Shown here piece after piece: positions 25,617 to 34,100 of a stretch of DNA of 64,000 bases. The DNA lies in contig JAEURX010000038.1 in the NCBI GenBank assembly GCA_016788885.1, forward strand, positions 1 to 64,000, in the 5' to 3' direction. The notes under the pieces were generated by a model. It ran no database searches. It was not told the origin of the DNA and worked only from the letters and a program-made list of their open reading frames with translations. Each line of letters begins with the position of its first letter. Within the stretch, counting starts at the first letter, position 1. The DNA comes from Nitrospira sp. Lineage in GTDB: Bacteria; Nitrospirota; Nitrospiria; Nitrospirales; Nitrospiraceae. The position numbers and the translations under genes are program-made.

Positions 25617-26816
25617 TTACGACTTGCTTGGGAGCACGGGAATGTCACGGACGATGGTGGACTGCTCATCCGGCGTGTGGCCCATCAATTCCCAGCCCGC
25701 CTCTGCCTGCTCGTTCGACGACCCGTTGTGCGGGGCGCCGGCAGCTTCGGCTTCTTTTTCCTTGGCCAGCAACTCGACTTCCTGAATAAGCGTGTCCATG
25801 AGCTCCTCCATGGGCACCTTGCGCATGAGCTTTCCCTTCTTGAAGAGAATACCTTTGCCTTCGCCGCCGGCAATGCCGATATCGGCTTCTTTGCCTTCTC
25901 CGATGCCGTTGACGACGCAGCCCAGGACGGAGACATTCAACGGGGTCTTGATATGGCCCAGTTTCTTCTCCAATTCATTCGCCATGCGCACCACGTCGAT
26001 TTCGACCCGCCCGCAGGTCGGACAGGCAATGACGTTGATGCCGCGATGCCGCAACTCCAGTGACTTCAAGATTTCAAAGCCGACTTTGACTTCCTCCACC
26101 GGATCGGCGGCGAGTGAGACACGCAGCGTGTCGCCGATGCCGTGCGAGAGCAGCCACCCGAGGCCGATCGCGGATTTAACCGCACCCGTCATGGCGGTGC
26201 CGGCTTCGGTAATGCCGATATGCAGGGGATAATTGGACTGGGTCGAGAACAGATAGTAGGCGTCAATCGCGTGATGGACATCGGACGCCTTGAGCGACAC
26301 CTTCATGTTGGTGAAGCCTTCGTCTTCGAGCGCATGCACGGCGTTTAAGGCCGATTCGGACAGGGCTTCGGGGGAAGGCCAGCCATACTTATCGAGCAGC
26401 GGCCGTTCGAGCGAGCCGCCGTTCACCCCCACGCGCAGGGGGATGCCCCGCTCGTTGACGGCCTTGATCACTTCCTGCACTTTCCACCAGGCCCCGATGT
26501 TCCCGGGATTGATACGGACGCAATCGACGACTTCGGCCGCTTTGAGGGCGAGGCGATGATCGAAGTGAATGTCGGCGATCAGCGGCACCGTCATCGCCGC
26601 CTTGATCTTCGGCAGCGCAGCGGCTGCGGCTTCGTCCGGAACAGCGACACGAATGATCTCGCAGCCGGCGGTTTCCAACTGCTGAATCTGCTCCACCGTC
26701 GCCTTCACGTCTCGCGTATCGGTGGAACACATCGACTGGACCGAAATCGGCGCATCACCGCCGATCTTGACCGACCCTGCCTGAATTTGTCGCGTTTTTT
26801 TCCTGGTGATATGCAT
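25617..26816 (-). CDS. ispG: 4-hydroxy-3-methylbut-2-enyl-diphosphate synthase IspG (GcpE)
   Basis: IspG is the penultimate enzyme of the MEP pathway. It converts MEcPP to HMBPP with a 4Fe-4S cluster. The N-terminal barrel begins ITRKKTRQIQAGSVKIGG and contains IADIHFDHRLA. The C-terminal cluster ligands are C265 and C268 (ACPTCGR), C300 (SVLGCVVNGIGE) and E307. The length of 399 residues includes a C-terminal extension of about 40 residues beyond the catalytic domain (EKEAEAAGAPHNGSS onward) that looks disordered. It starts 51 bases after the dxs stop and is probably cotranscribed with it. Confidence 0.96.
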   Translation of the reverse strand: MHITRKKTRQIQAGSVKIGGDAPISVQSMCSTDTRDVKATVEQIQQLETAGCEIIRVAVPDEAAAAALPKIKAAMTVPLIADIHFDHRLALKAAEVVDCVRINPGNIGAWWKVQEVIKAVNERGIPLRVGVNGGSLERPLLDKYGWPSPEALSESALNAVHALEDEGFTNMKVSLKASDVHHAIDAYYLFSTQSNYPLHIGITEAGTAMTGAVKSAIGLGWLLSHGIGDTLRVSLAADPVEEVKVGFEILKSLELRHRGINVIACPTCGRVEIDVVRMANELEKKLGHIKTPLNVSVLGCVVNGIGEGKEADIGIAGGEGKGILFKKGKLMRKVPMEELMDTLIQEVELLAKEKEAEAAGAPHNGSSNEQAEAGWELMGHTPDEQSTIVRDIPVLPSKS

Positions 26817-26867
26817 CAGCGTCTCAGCCTGTCGCGTTGACCTTCGATCTATCTCAAGTACTCGACC

Positions 26868-28811
26868 CTAGCTGCCCTGTTCATCACCGTGCGGCAAGCT
26901 GCCGACGAGCGACGCCAAACGAGCGGCGTCGTCCGCCACCACACCGGCGCCGAACAACGCCTTGACGCTGTTGTAGATACCGTCGGCTGTCAGGCCATAC
27001 CGTTCGCGCAACAGATCCTGCGGCCCCTGCTCGATGTACCAATCAGGCAACCCGAGCACCTTGGTGCGCAACATGAGTCCGGCGTCAGACAGGGTTTCCA
27101 AGACGGCGGAACCGAATCCGCCCATCTTGCAACCTTCTTCCACCGTGACCAGACAACGGACGTTCTTCGCAGTCTTCAGGATGAGCTCTGTATCCAGCGG
27201 CTTGGCAAAACGAGCATTGACCACAGCGGCTGAAATGCCGTCTTGAGCCAACCGTTCGGCCGCCTTCATGGCCGGCCAGACCGTCACGCCGATCGCCACG
27301 ATCGCCACATCCGTCCCTTCCCGCAGCAACTCACCCTTGCCGATCGGCAATGCGGTGGGCTCAGGATCCATCGGCACACCGAGGCTGACGCCGCGCGCGT
27401 ACCGCACGGAGGCTGGACCATCAAAACCCACACAGGTCTTGATCATATGCTGCAATTCGTTCTCGTCCTTGGGCGCGGCGACAACCATGTTCGGCACATG
27501 CCGCAGGAACGCGAAATCGAAGGCACCGTGGTGCGTCGTCCCGTCCTCAGCGACGAGTCCACCGCGGTCGATGCAGAAGGTCACCGGCAAGTTCTGGGTC
27601 GCCACATCATGCACCACCTGGTCGTAGGCCCGCTGCAAGAAGGTGGAGTAGAGCGCCACCACCGGCTTCATGCCCTGTGCCGCCATACCGGCAGCAAAGG
27701 TCACGGCATGTTGCTCGGCGATGCCGACGTCATAGATCCGATCCGGGAATTCTTTTTCAAACGCATTCAACCCGGTCCCCTCGCACATCGCGGCGGTGAT
27801 CGCGACGACGCGCTTGTCTTGATGCGCGACCTTGATCAAGGCATCCACCGCCATGCTGGTGTAGCTGGGGCGGACGGCTTTTTTCGCCGGCACGCCCGTT
27901 TCGCGCACAAAGGGCGGGCAGGCATGGAACCAGACGGGATTATCCATCGCGGCTTGGTACCCCAAGCCTTTTTTCGTGATGACGTGCAGCAGCACCGGGC
28001 CCTTCATCTTCAGGGCATTTTCCAGGGTCGGCAGCAGGTGCTCAAAGTTGTGGCCGTCGATCGGCCCGGCATATTGAAAGCCCAGCTCCTCGAACAGGAG
28101 ACCGGGCAGGATCGCGCCTTTGGCCAACTCTTCGGCCCGGCGAGCGATTTTTTGCATTTCGGCACCGATGTGCGGAATCTTTCGCAACAGTTGTCCGGTT
28201 TCTTCACGCATCCGCGCGTAGAACTCACCGGTAAAGGTCCGGTTCAGGTAGGCGGAAATGGCGCCGACGTTGCGGGAGATGGACATCTGGTTGTCGTTCA
28301 GCACAACGAGGAAATCCTTGTTTGTGCCACCGGCATGGTGTAGGCCTTCCAGGGTCATACCCGCCGTCATCGCACCATCGCCCACCACACACACAACCTT
28401 ATGCTTCTCACCCCGCTGCTCCCGTGCTTCCACCATGCCGAAGGCGGCAGAGACGCCGGTGCCGGCATGTCCGGCATTGAACGTGTCGTAGGCGCTTTCT
28501 TCGCGCTTGCAGAACCCGCTCAATCCGCCGTACTGGCGCAGGGTGTGGAACTGTTCCCGGCGCCCGGTGAGCAGCTTGTGGGTATAGGCCTGATTGCTGG
28601 TATCCCAGACGATTTTGTCTTCCGGCGTATTCAGGAGATACTGCAAGGCCACCGTCAACTCCACGACACCGAGATTGGAGGCCAAGTGCCCCCCGACGTT
28701 CGAAACCACCGCGAGGATTTGCTCACGAATCTCCTGGCATAGTTCCGGAAACTGTTCAGGGGACAGGCGCTTCAAATCAGCGGGACTGTGGATATTTTTT
28801 AGCAGAGACAT
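26868..28811 (-). CDS. dxs: 1-deoxy-D-xylulose-5-phosphate synthase
   Basis: Dxs condenses pyruvate and glyceraldehyde-3-phosphate using thiamine diphosphate, the entry step of the MEP pathway. The 647-residue length is typical. Motifs include HLASNLGVVELTVAL near the N-terminus, the ThDP motif GDGAMTAGM...NDNQMSISRN, the transketolase pyrimidine domain with GIAEQHAVTFAAGMA, and DRGGLVAEDGTTHHG. ATG 28811 has AAGGAG 8 bases upstream, and an inverted repeat overlaps that site. It follows the lipid-transport/barrel genes and precedes ispG. Confidence 0.96.
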   Translation of the reverse strand: MSLLKNIHSPADLKRLSPEQFPELCQEIREQILAVVSNVGGHLASNLGVVELTVALQYLLNTPEDKIVWDTSNQAYTHKLLTGRREQFHTLRQYGGLSGFCKREESAYDTFNAGHAGTGVSAAFGMVEAREQRGEKHKVVCVVGDGAMTAGMTLEGLHHAGGTNKDFLVVLNDNQMSISRNVGAISAYLNRTFTGEFYARMREETGQLLRKIPHIGAEMQKIARRAEELAKGAILPGLLFEELGFQYAGPIDGHNFEHLLPTLENALKMKGPVLLHVITKKGLGYQAAMDNPVWFHACPPFVRETGVPAKKAVRPSYTSMAVDALIKVAHQDKRVVAITAAMCEGTGLNAFEKEFPDRIYDVGIAEQHAVTFAAGMAAQGMKPVVALYSTFLQRAYDQVVHDVATQNLPVTFCIDRGGLVAEDGTTHHGAFDFAFLRHVPNMVVAAPKDENELQHMIKTCVGFDGPASVRYARGVSLGVPMDPEPTALPIGKGELLREGTDVAIVAIGVTVWPAMKAAERLAQDGISAAVVNARFAKPLDTELILKTAKNVRCLVTVEEGCKMGGFGSAVLETLSDAGLMLRTKVLGLPDWYIEQGPQDLLRERYGLTADGIYNSVKALFGAGVVADDAARLASLVGSLPHGDEQGS

Positions 28812-28823
28812 TGCACAATCTCC

Positions 28824-28840
28824 TTGTCAAAGCATGACAA
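28824..28840. promoter_or_regulatory. inverted repeat overlapping the dxs ribosome-binding site
   Basis: TTGTCA (28824-28829) and TGACAA (28835-28840) form a perfect 6-bp inverted repeat with a 5-base spacer. The dxs Shine-Dalgarno sequence AAGGAG is read from 28825 to 28820 on the minus strand, so it shares the inner end of this repeat. It could be an operator or an RNA hairpin affecting translation. Confidence 0.4.
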
Positions 28841-28993
28841 TTGGACGCAAGTATTCATATCGATGGAGAATAGTCGTGTTGAGAAGGTCTGGCGAAGCAG
28901 CGAAAGAAGTTGTGTACAAATCGCCTCATCCTCACATATGGCAGTACACATGTCAAGATTCCGCCGTGCTCCGTTCACACCTTTGGCTCACGA

Positions 28994-29992
28994 TCAGGAA
29001 CGCATCCGGTAGGTGAGGAGGGTCGACAGCGTGAAGTCGGCGGCGCTCCCGGTGATGAAGTCCAGGTTCTCGACCCCATAGAGCTGCCAGAGCAAGCCCG
29101 GCAGGACGCGATAGCTGATGCCGATGGCCGATTCGGTGACACCCTTGTCCAAGACCCGGGTCCCGGTGCCATGAAACGGTGGCGAGTAGTAGTCGAACTG
29201 CGCAGTGATGGAGAAATTGTCCGTCCAGAGATATTCCACAGCCACCAACCCGCTCATCACCGGCTGGAGGTCGAGTCCGGCGATCTGCCCCGTGGGAAAC
29301 ACCCCGTTCAAGTTGGCGTACAGTATCCACCCGGTGGCGAAGGTCTTATCCAAGGCCAGGCCGATGCCGGCATCCGGATGCCCACTGCCGAAGACTTGGT
29401 CGGTATCGCCGGTCGGGGCTTTGACGCCCACGCGAAACGACAGGGCCGGAAGCGTCGAGGTTTCTTTCAGCAGTTGATATTTTCCGTAGAACGAAATATC
29501 GCCCAGTCCTGTCGCACCCTTCGTGCCGTGAAACAGCGTGCGACCACCGTTGGCAATATTGAACGCATAGGCCGTTTCCCGCAGGGCCTTCCGTGCCGGT
29601 GAGATCCCAGTCGTCCCCCGCTCCACCCCGATGATCGGCTCTTCCATAAACCCGCGATACCGGTGATACCCCGGGACCTCCGCACCGATCTCCAGCCGAT
29701 CGGTCAGACCATACCGCAGGAAGAGACCGGTTCTCACCGTCTCAAACTTCATCGTCACGTCGGCTTGTTCTTCTTGGTCGCGGGCAATCGACGCGGTATT
29801 GGCGACTTCAAGCCGGACGTCGAGATCCCCTTTTTTCAATACCGCCGCCCGGTCACCGGGCATTGCCAGGACCAGTTGATCCAGCGCCTGAAAATTTCTG
29901 ACCGGAAATGGACCAAACCCCTCCGCACCGACGGTCAGCGGCAGACCAACACACACGGTGAGCAACCAAACCAGATAGCTGATGTGCCGCAT
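28994..29992 (-). CDS. DUF3187-type outer-membrane protein (332 aa)
   Basis: The signal peptide is SYLVWLLTVCVGLPLTVGA. It is followed by GFGPFPVRNFQALDQLVLAM and a series of beta-barrel-like strands such as LFLRYGLTDRLEIGAEVPGYHRY, LSFRVGVKAPTGDTDQVFGSG and LVAVEYLWTDNFSITAQFDYYS. This resembles the DUF3187 family, whose function is unknown. The start at ATG 29992 gives a compact signal peptide; the GTG at 30016 is possible. It lies 38 bases after the Omp85-type gene, at the end of the Mla-type gene set, and so may take part in lipid transfer at the outer membrane. Confidence 0.75.
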   Translation of the reverse strand: MRHISYLVWLLTVCVGLPLTVGAEGFGPFPVRNFQALDQLVLAMPGDRAAVLKKGDLDVRLEVANTASIARDQEEQADVTMKFETVRTGLFLRYGLTDRLEIGAEVPGYHRYRGFMEEPIIGVERGTTGISPARKALRETAYAFNIANGGRTLFHGTKGATGLGDISFYGKYQLLKETSTLPALSFRVGVKAPTGDTDQVFGSGHPDAGIGLALDKTFATGWILYANLNGVFPTGQIAGLDLQPVMSGLVAVEYLWTDNFSITAQFDYYSPPFHGTGTRVLDKGVTESAIGISYRVLPGLLWQLYGVENLDFITGSAADFTLSTLLTYRMRS

Positions 29993-30030
29993 GAGCAACC
30001 CCGGCCGTTCACTCACTGCGTTGAATGCGT

Positions 30031-31236
30031 CTAATAGGGGAAGTCCAAACCCGCAAAAATTGCCCCGCCTTCGCGGCTATACCCGTAATCCAACCGACCG
30101 ACCACATTTGGCCGCACAATCGCTCGAAAGCCGACGCCCGGCGTCATCCGGTAATCCTGGAAGCTGACGTCCTTAAATGAATTAAACACCTGCCCCGTGT
30201 CCAGAAAAGGCGCCAGTTCGAAATCCGCGGTCACTCCCGCCAGTTTTGTCCGCAGGACGTGAATCCGCTCCTCAATACTGAACGCAATCAAATGTTTGTC
30301 GATATACCGATCCATCCCGAATCCGCGCAGATTGTTCTGTCCGCCGAGCGACGACTGCTCGAAAAACGGCACTTGGGACCCGATCGTGGCCTGAAGATCA
30401 GCTCTCACGACCAAAATGGCACGCTTGGATTCGCTGGGAAACAGCTTCTTAATTTCTAATTCGTACCGTGAATAGACGGGATGATCTCCGTTCTTCACAT
30501 TTTGATTCAGTTCCGCATAGGCCATCACCGACATCCCATCCGTCGGCGTGACCAGACTGTCGCGGGTGTCGTAATAAAATGACGCGCGATGCCCGACAAT
30601 GATGGACTCGCCCTGAATGCCGTCCACCGTGGGAAATTGCTCGACGGAAAAGGGCAGCTCGGTAGCTCCACGCTGAAGCTGCACCTGCCGCACCCGCTGC
30701 CCAATGGAAACCTGCGTCACTTCATTCGCATAGAGGCCGAGCCGCCAATAGGCACGCGCCTCTCTGGCCGTGTAATTGGATTCATCCGCCTGCACCGTCG
30801 ACTGGCCCAACCCGAAGAATCGTGAAGTGGCGTTCTTGAAGAAGGTGCCGCCGAAGTTCAGAAAGTACTGCCCGTTCCCGAACGCCGGATCGACATAGTC
30901 GAACAGCACCTTCCGTTCGATTTTCTCGGTCAGCGACGCGATCAGCCTCATCTGGCGTCCGCCTGGATCGTACTTGAAGAGATTGAACACCGCCCGGCTG
31001 CCGACGATCGAATTCTGAATCAGCATCGGCGCCATGAGGTACTTCAACTCGCCGTCGGGATCGGAAATCAGAATCGGCGCGATCAAGCCGGCATCGTTCC
31101 CATCGTTCTTGCTGGTGGAGACCGACGGAACGGGGAAAATTTGCGTATCGGCCCGCACAGAATCCGGCGGGCTGAAGGTGAGGAGTCCGGCCAGCGCCAG
31201 CAACACACCGATCGACGAAAAATAATGACGCTGCAT
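30031..31236 (-). CDS. Omp85/BamA-type surface antigen barrel without POTRA domains (401 aa)
   Basis: The signal peptide is IGVLLALAGLLTFSPPDSVRA. The mature protein starts almost directly with a 16-strand-type barrel: LIAPILISDPDGELKYLMAPML, RASFYYDTRDSLVTPTDGMSV (the typical D15 repeat) and LGGQNNLRGFGMDRY, which corresponds to the conserved VRGY/F loop motif. It ends DYGYSREGGAIFAGLDFPY. The length leaves no room for the usual periplasmic POTRA domains, so it belongs to the short 'bacterial surface antigen' branch rather than to BamA or TamA. It follows mlaC by 33 bases and is the natural outer-membrane candidate partner of the Mla-type transporter. Confidence 0.85.
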   Translation of the reverse strand: MQRHYFSSIGVLLALAGLLTFSPPDSVRADTQIFPVPSVSTSKNDGNDAGLIAPILISDPDGELKYLMAPMLIQNSIVGSRAVFNLFKYDPGGRQMRLIASLTEKIERKVLFDYVDPAFGNGQYFLNFGGTFFKNATSRFFGLGQSTVQADESNYTAREARAYWRLGLYANEVTQVSIGQRVRQVQLQRGATELPFSVEQFPTVDGIQGESIIVGHRASFYYDTRDSLVTPTDGMSVMAYAELNQNVKNGDHPVYSRYELEIKKLFPSESKRAILVVRADLQATIGSQVPFFEQSSLGGQNNLRGFGMDRYIDKHLIAFSIEERIHVLRTKLAGVTADFELAPFLDTGQVFNSFKDVSFQDYRMTPGVGFRAIVRPNVVGRLDYGYSREGGAIFAGLDFPY

Positions 31237-31269
31237 GGCGCTCGCCGGAACGATCGTCCCCTACGGGAA

Positions 31270-31884
31270 CTACGGAGCTTTGATCTTTTCGGATTTCTTG
31301 CGGAGTTGGTCGACGAGGTCGGAATACGAGGACGTGTGAAGGATCTTCGAAAATTGTCCGCGGTAATTATTCACCAGACTGACACCATCGACCACGACGT
31401 CATACACGTGCCAATCGTTGCTCTTGTTCATCAACCGGTAGTCCATGGGAATTTCCGTCTTCCCGGACAAGACCTTGGTGCGCACCTCGGCATATTCCTT
31501 TTCCGTCCGCTCGTTGAGGTATTGCACACCCTCGCCGGAATAGGTTTCCACCCGATCGGCATAGGTGTTGGTCAACAGCGTACGGAACAGATCCACAAAC
31601 TCCTGCTTTTCCTTATCGGATAACTGATTCCACTGCGCGCCCAACGAACGTCGGGACATTTCGGAGTAGTCAAAGCGCGCCGCGACGACCTTCTCCAGCC
31701 GCTGCCGACGATCTTCCTGCTTGGCAGGCGTCTTGAGTTCCTTATCGTTCAGAATCTTCAGCACTTCATCGATCGTCACCCGGACCGACTCGGTCGCCTG
31801 ACCGGCCATGGCAGGCGACACCCCGCCCAGGCAGAGCAACCATGTCAACACACCCGCCATGATCATCCATCGCCGTCCCTGCAT
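31270..31884 (-). CDS. mlaC: MlaC-like periplasmic lipid carrier
   Basis: MlaC/Ttg2D-type proteins carry a phospholipid or similar lipid through the periplasm. This one has 204 residues, with signal peptide AGVLTWLLCLGGVSPAMA. Its domain follows the family pattern: VTIDEVLKILNDKEL, RLEKVVAARFDYSEMSRRSLG, FVDLFRTLLTNTYADRVETYSG, and a C-terminal VYDVVVDGVSLVNNYRGQFSKIL. ATG 31884 has AGGAGAGGTG just upstream. It lies between the MCE protein gene and the outer-membrane barrel gene, matching the direction of lipid transfer. Confidence 0.9.
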   Translation of the reverse strand: MQGRRWMIMAGVLTWLLCLGGVSPAMAGQATESVRVTIDEVLKILNDKELKTPAKQEDRRQRLEKVVAARFDYSEMSRRSLGAQWNQLSDKEKQEFVDLFRTLLTNTYADRVETYSGEGVQYLNERTEKEYAEVRTKVLSGKTEIPMDYRLMNKSNDWHVYDVVVDGVSLVNNYRGQFSKILHTSSYSDLVDQLRKKSEKIKAP

Positions 31885-31970
31885 TCCAACACCTCTCCTG
31901 TGAGTGGTGATCCCTTCGCCTCACCGGCCCGGTTCGCGCATCACCGCGCGTCACTCGTGAGCCGGTCAGA

Positions 31971-32414
31971 CTAGTTGACCTTGCCGTGTACATACTGGCT
32001 AACCAATTCCTCGAGATCAAGCCCGGCCTCGGTATCGCGAATCTTGTCGCCTGGCTTCAAGACATCGCCACCCCCGCCGACCGAGAGCGAGAGATATTTG
32101 TCGCCGATGATCCCGCGCGTCTTAATCGAAGCGATCGTGTCCGAATACAGCTTTACGCCGTCTTGAATCGCCAGCGCCACCAGCGCGCGGTCGCTGTTGA
32201 GGCCGATGTGCCGCACACGCCCGACTTCGACGCCGGCAATTTCCACCGACGCACCGGGCTTGAGTCCCGACGCAGACGTAAACTCGGCCTCGACCGGATA
32301 ATTGTGCCCGCCGATCACTTCCAGCTTCCCCAACTTGATCGACAAATACCCCAGGCAGGCAATCCCCACGAGCACGAAGACGCCGACCATCAATTCGAGC
32401 TTTGCACGTTCCAT
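31971..32414 (-). CDS. mlaD: MlaD-like MCE-domain protein
   Basis: This 147-residue protein has one N-terminal membrane helix (ELMVGVFVLVGIACLGYLSIKL) and a single MCE domain with typical elements: VEAEFTSASGLKPGASVEIAGVEVGRV and the C-terminal GDKIRDTEAGLDLEELVSQY. MlaD forms a hexameric ring with a central pore through which lipids pass. ATG 32414 has AGGAG 5 bases ahead; the TTG at 32429 would place that site inside the gene. It works with MlaE and MlaF encoded upstream. Confidence 0.93.
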   Translation of the reverse strand: MERAKLELMVGVFVLVGIACLGYLSIKLGKLEVIGGHNYPVEAEFTSASGLKPGASVEIAGVEVGRVRHIGLNSDRALVALAIQDGVKLYSDTIASIKTRGIIGDKYLSLSVGGGGDVLKPGDKIRDTEAGLDLEELVSQYVHGKVN

Positions 32415-32483
32415 ATCGTCTCCTATCAACCCTTGCCCGGCTTCAGGCCGACAGCTGCGTGTGGGGCACCCTCGACAACCGGT

Positions 32484-33248
32484 TCAGGAACGGGATGCCG
32501 TTGGCAACTCTTTCGCCGTGACAGTGCCTCCGACAAAAATAAACTCGCGAATCTCTTCGTCCGTCGTCTTCACAAATTCGCTCGAGGGCGCCATCTCGGC
32601 AATGCGCCCGTTCTTCAACATGGCGACGTAATCGGAAATGCCGAAGATCTCCGGAATTTCATGGCTGACCATGACCGCCGTGAAGCCGAACTGCTGCTGC
32701 ATGGCCACGATCAGGTCATGGATGGCCTTCGCCATCAGCGGATCGAGCCCTGTCGTCGGCTCATCGAACAAAATGATTTCCGGTTCCATGACCAGGGCGC
32801 GGGCCAACCCGGCCCGTTTGCGCATCCCTCCGCTCAGCTCCGCGGGAAATTTGTGCCCCATGCCTTTCAGCCCCACCTGCTCAAGCTTTTCCTCCACTCG
32901 CCTGGTGACGGTGTCGCCTTTCAATCTCAGCTTTTCTCGCAGCGGGAAGGCAACGTTTTCGAAGACCGATAGGGAATCGAAGAGTGCCGCGCCTTGGAAC
33001 AGCATAGCAAATTTCTTCCGGACCTCATTGAGCGCTTGCCCCTTCATGTGAGCAATGTCCGTTCCGTCGATCCAGACCTCGCCGCGATCAGGCTGCATCA
33101 GGCCGATGATGTGTTTCAGCAACACACTCTTGCCTTCGCCGCTCCGTCCGATAATCGTCGTCAGCTTGCCTGAAGGAATGGTCAGATCCACTCCACGCAA
33201 CACTGGTTGCTGCCCTAACGTTTTTTCGACGCCGACCAGTTTAATCAT
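32484..33248 (-). CDS. mlaF: MlaF-like ABC transporter ATPase
   Basis: The 254-residue ATP-binding subunit shows Walker A GRSGEGKSV, the Q-loop FQGAALFDSLSVFENV, signature LSGGMRKRAGLARAL, Walker B IILFDEPTTGLDP and the H-loop MVSHEIPEI. The Phe-Asp-Ser-Leu segment after the Q-loop and the LSGGMRKR signature are typical of the MlaF/Mkl group. It powers the MlaE permease. It is 36 bases after mlaE. No MlaB (STAS protein) gene is adjacent, unlike in enterobacteria. Confidence 0.94.
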   Translation of the reverse strand: MIKLVGVEKTLGQQPVLRGVDLTIPSGKLTTIIGRSGEGKSVLLKHIIGLMQPDRGEVWIDGTDIAHMKGQALNEVRKKFAMLFQGAALFDSLSVFENVAFPLREKLRLKGDTVTRRVEEKLEQVGLKGMGHKFPAELSGGMRKRAGLARALVMEPEIILFDEPTTGLDPLMAKAIHDLIVAMQQQFGFTAVMVSHEIPEIFGISDYVAMLKNGRIAEMAPSSEFVKTTDEEIREFIFVGGTVTAKELPTASRS

Positions 33249-33284
33249 GCCTGTTCTCAGTGCGACGATTCACGCGCGACCGCC

Positions 33285-34052
33285 TTACAACAACACCGAG
33301 GTGAGGAAGTAATCCCACACCAGAACCAGGACGGCCGACAGCACCACGGCTTCCGTGGTCGCTGTGCCCAGCCCTTCGGCACTATGCTTGGTATGAAACC
33401 CCTTATAGCAGCAGACCCAACTGATCAACAGCCCGAAGCTGATGGATTTGAGGATCCCGCCGTAGACATCCTTCCATTCCACCGCCGATTCGATCGAACT
33501 CCAATACGCGCCCTCATTGCCGTTCAGCAATTGCACCCCGACGACGTACCCGCCGTAAATGCCCACCACATCGAACAGCGCGACCAACAACGGCACGGCG
33601 ATCAGACTTGCCACGAGTTTTGGGGCGATCAGATATTGCAACGGATTCACGGCCATCGTATCCAAGGCGTCGATCTGTTCGGTGATTCGCATGATCCCGA
33701 TCTCGGCCGTCATAGCGGACCCGGCGCGAGCGGTCACCATCAGCGCCGCGAGCACAGGACCCAGCTCCCGAATGATGCTGAGCGCCACGGCCGAGCCAAG
33801 CACGGCCTCCGACCCGAATTTTCGCAAGGTGTAATACCCCTGAAGCGCGAGGACCATGCCGGTGAAGACAGCGGTGAGCACGACCACGAAGGTGGACTTG
33901 TACCCGATAAAATTCAGTTGTTTGACGACTTGGTAGAACCGGAACGGCGGGCGGGTCAACCAGGCAAAGGACGACAGGACGAACAGCATCATCCGTCCCA
34001 TGTGCTCCGTCAGATCGATGGTGAATCGTCCGATACGCGCAATGCCTTCCAC
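33285..34052 (-). CDS. mlaE: MlaE-like lipid ABC transporter permease
   Basis: The 255-residue permease has about five or six membrane helices and the family core GYKSTFVVVLTAVFTGMVLALQGYYTL, ELGPVLAALMVTARAGSAMTAEIGIMRITEQIDALD and VSWVCCYKGFHTK-like C-terminal segment (SWVCCYKGFHTKHSAEGLG). I chose the GTG at 34052 because AGGAGGG lies 7 bases ahead; the ATG at 34070 overlaps that ribosome site. It starts 48 bases after hpnG, placing lipid transport directly behind hopanoid synthesis. Confidence 0.93.
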   Translation of the reverse strand: MEGIARIGRFTIDLTEHMGRMMLFVLSSFAWLTRPPFRFYQVVKQLNFIGYKSTFVVVLTAVFTGMVLALQGYYTLRKFGSEAVLGSAVALSIIRELGPVLAALMVTARAGSAMTAEIGIMRITEQIDALDTMAVNPLQYLIAPKLVASLIAVPLLVALFDVVGIYGGYVVGVQLLNGNEGAYWSSIESAVEWKDVYGGILKSISFGLLISWVCCYKGFHTKHSAEGLGTATTEAVVLSAVLVLVWDYFLTSVLL

Positions 34053-34100
34053 GTCACGCCCTCCTCTCATCCCTGGCCCGGAACTTCGGCCCCTCCGCAG

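Noticed and set aside
27243-28343. 366-codon open frame on the plus strand
   Set aside because: It lies entirely antisense to dxs, which has unmistakable transketolase motifs. The opposite frame is open because of high GC content.
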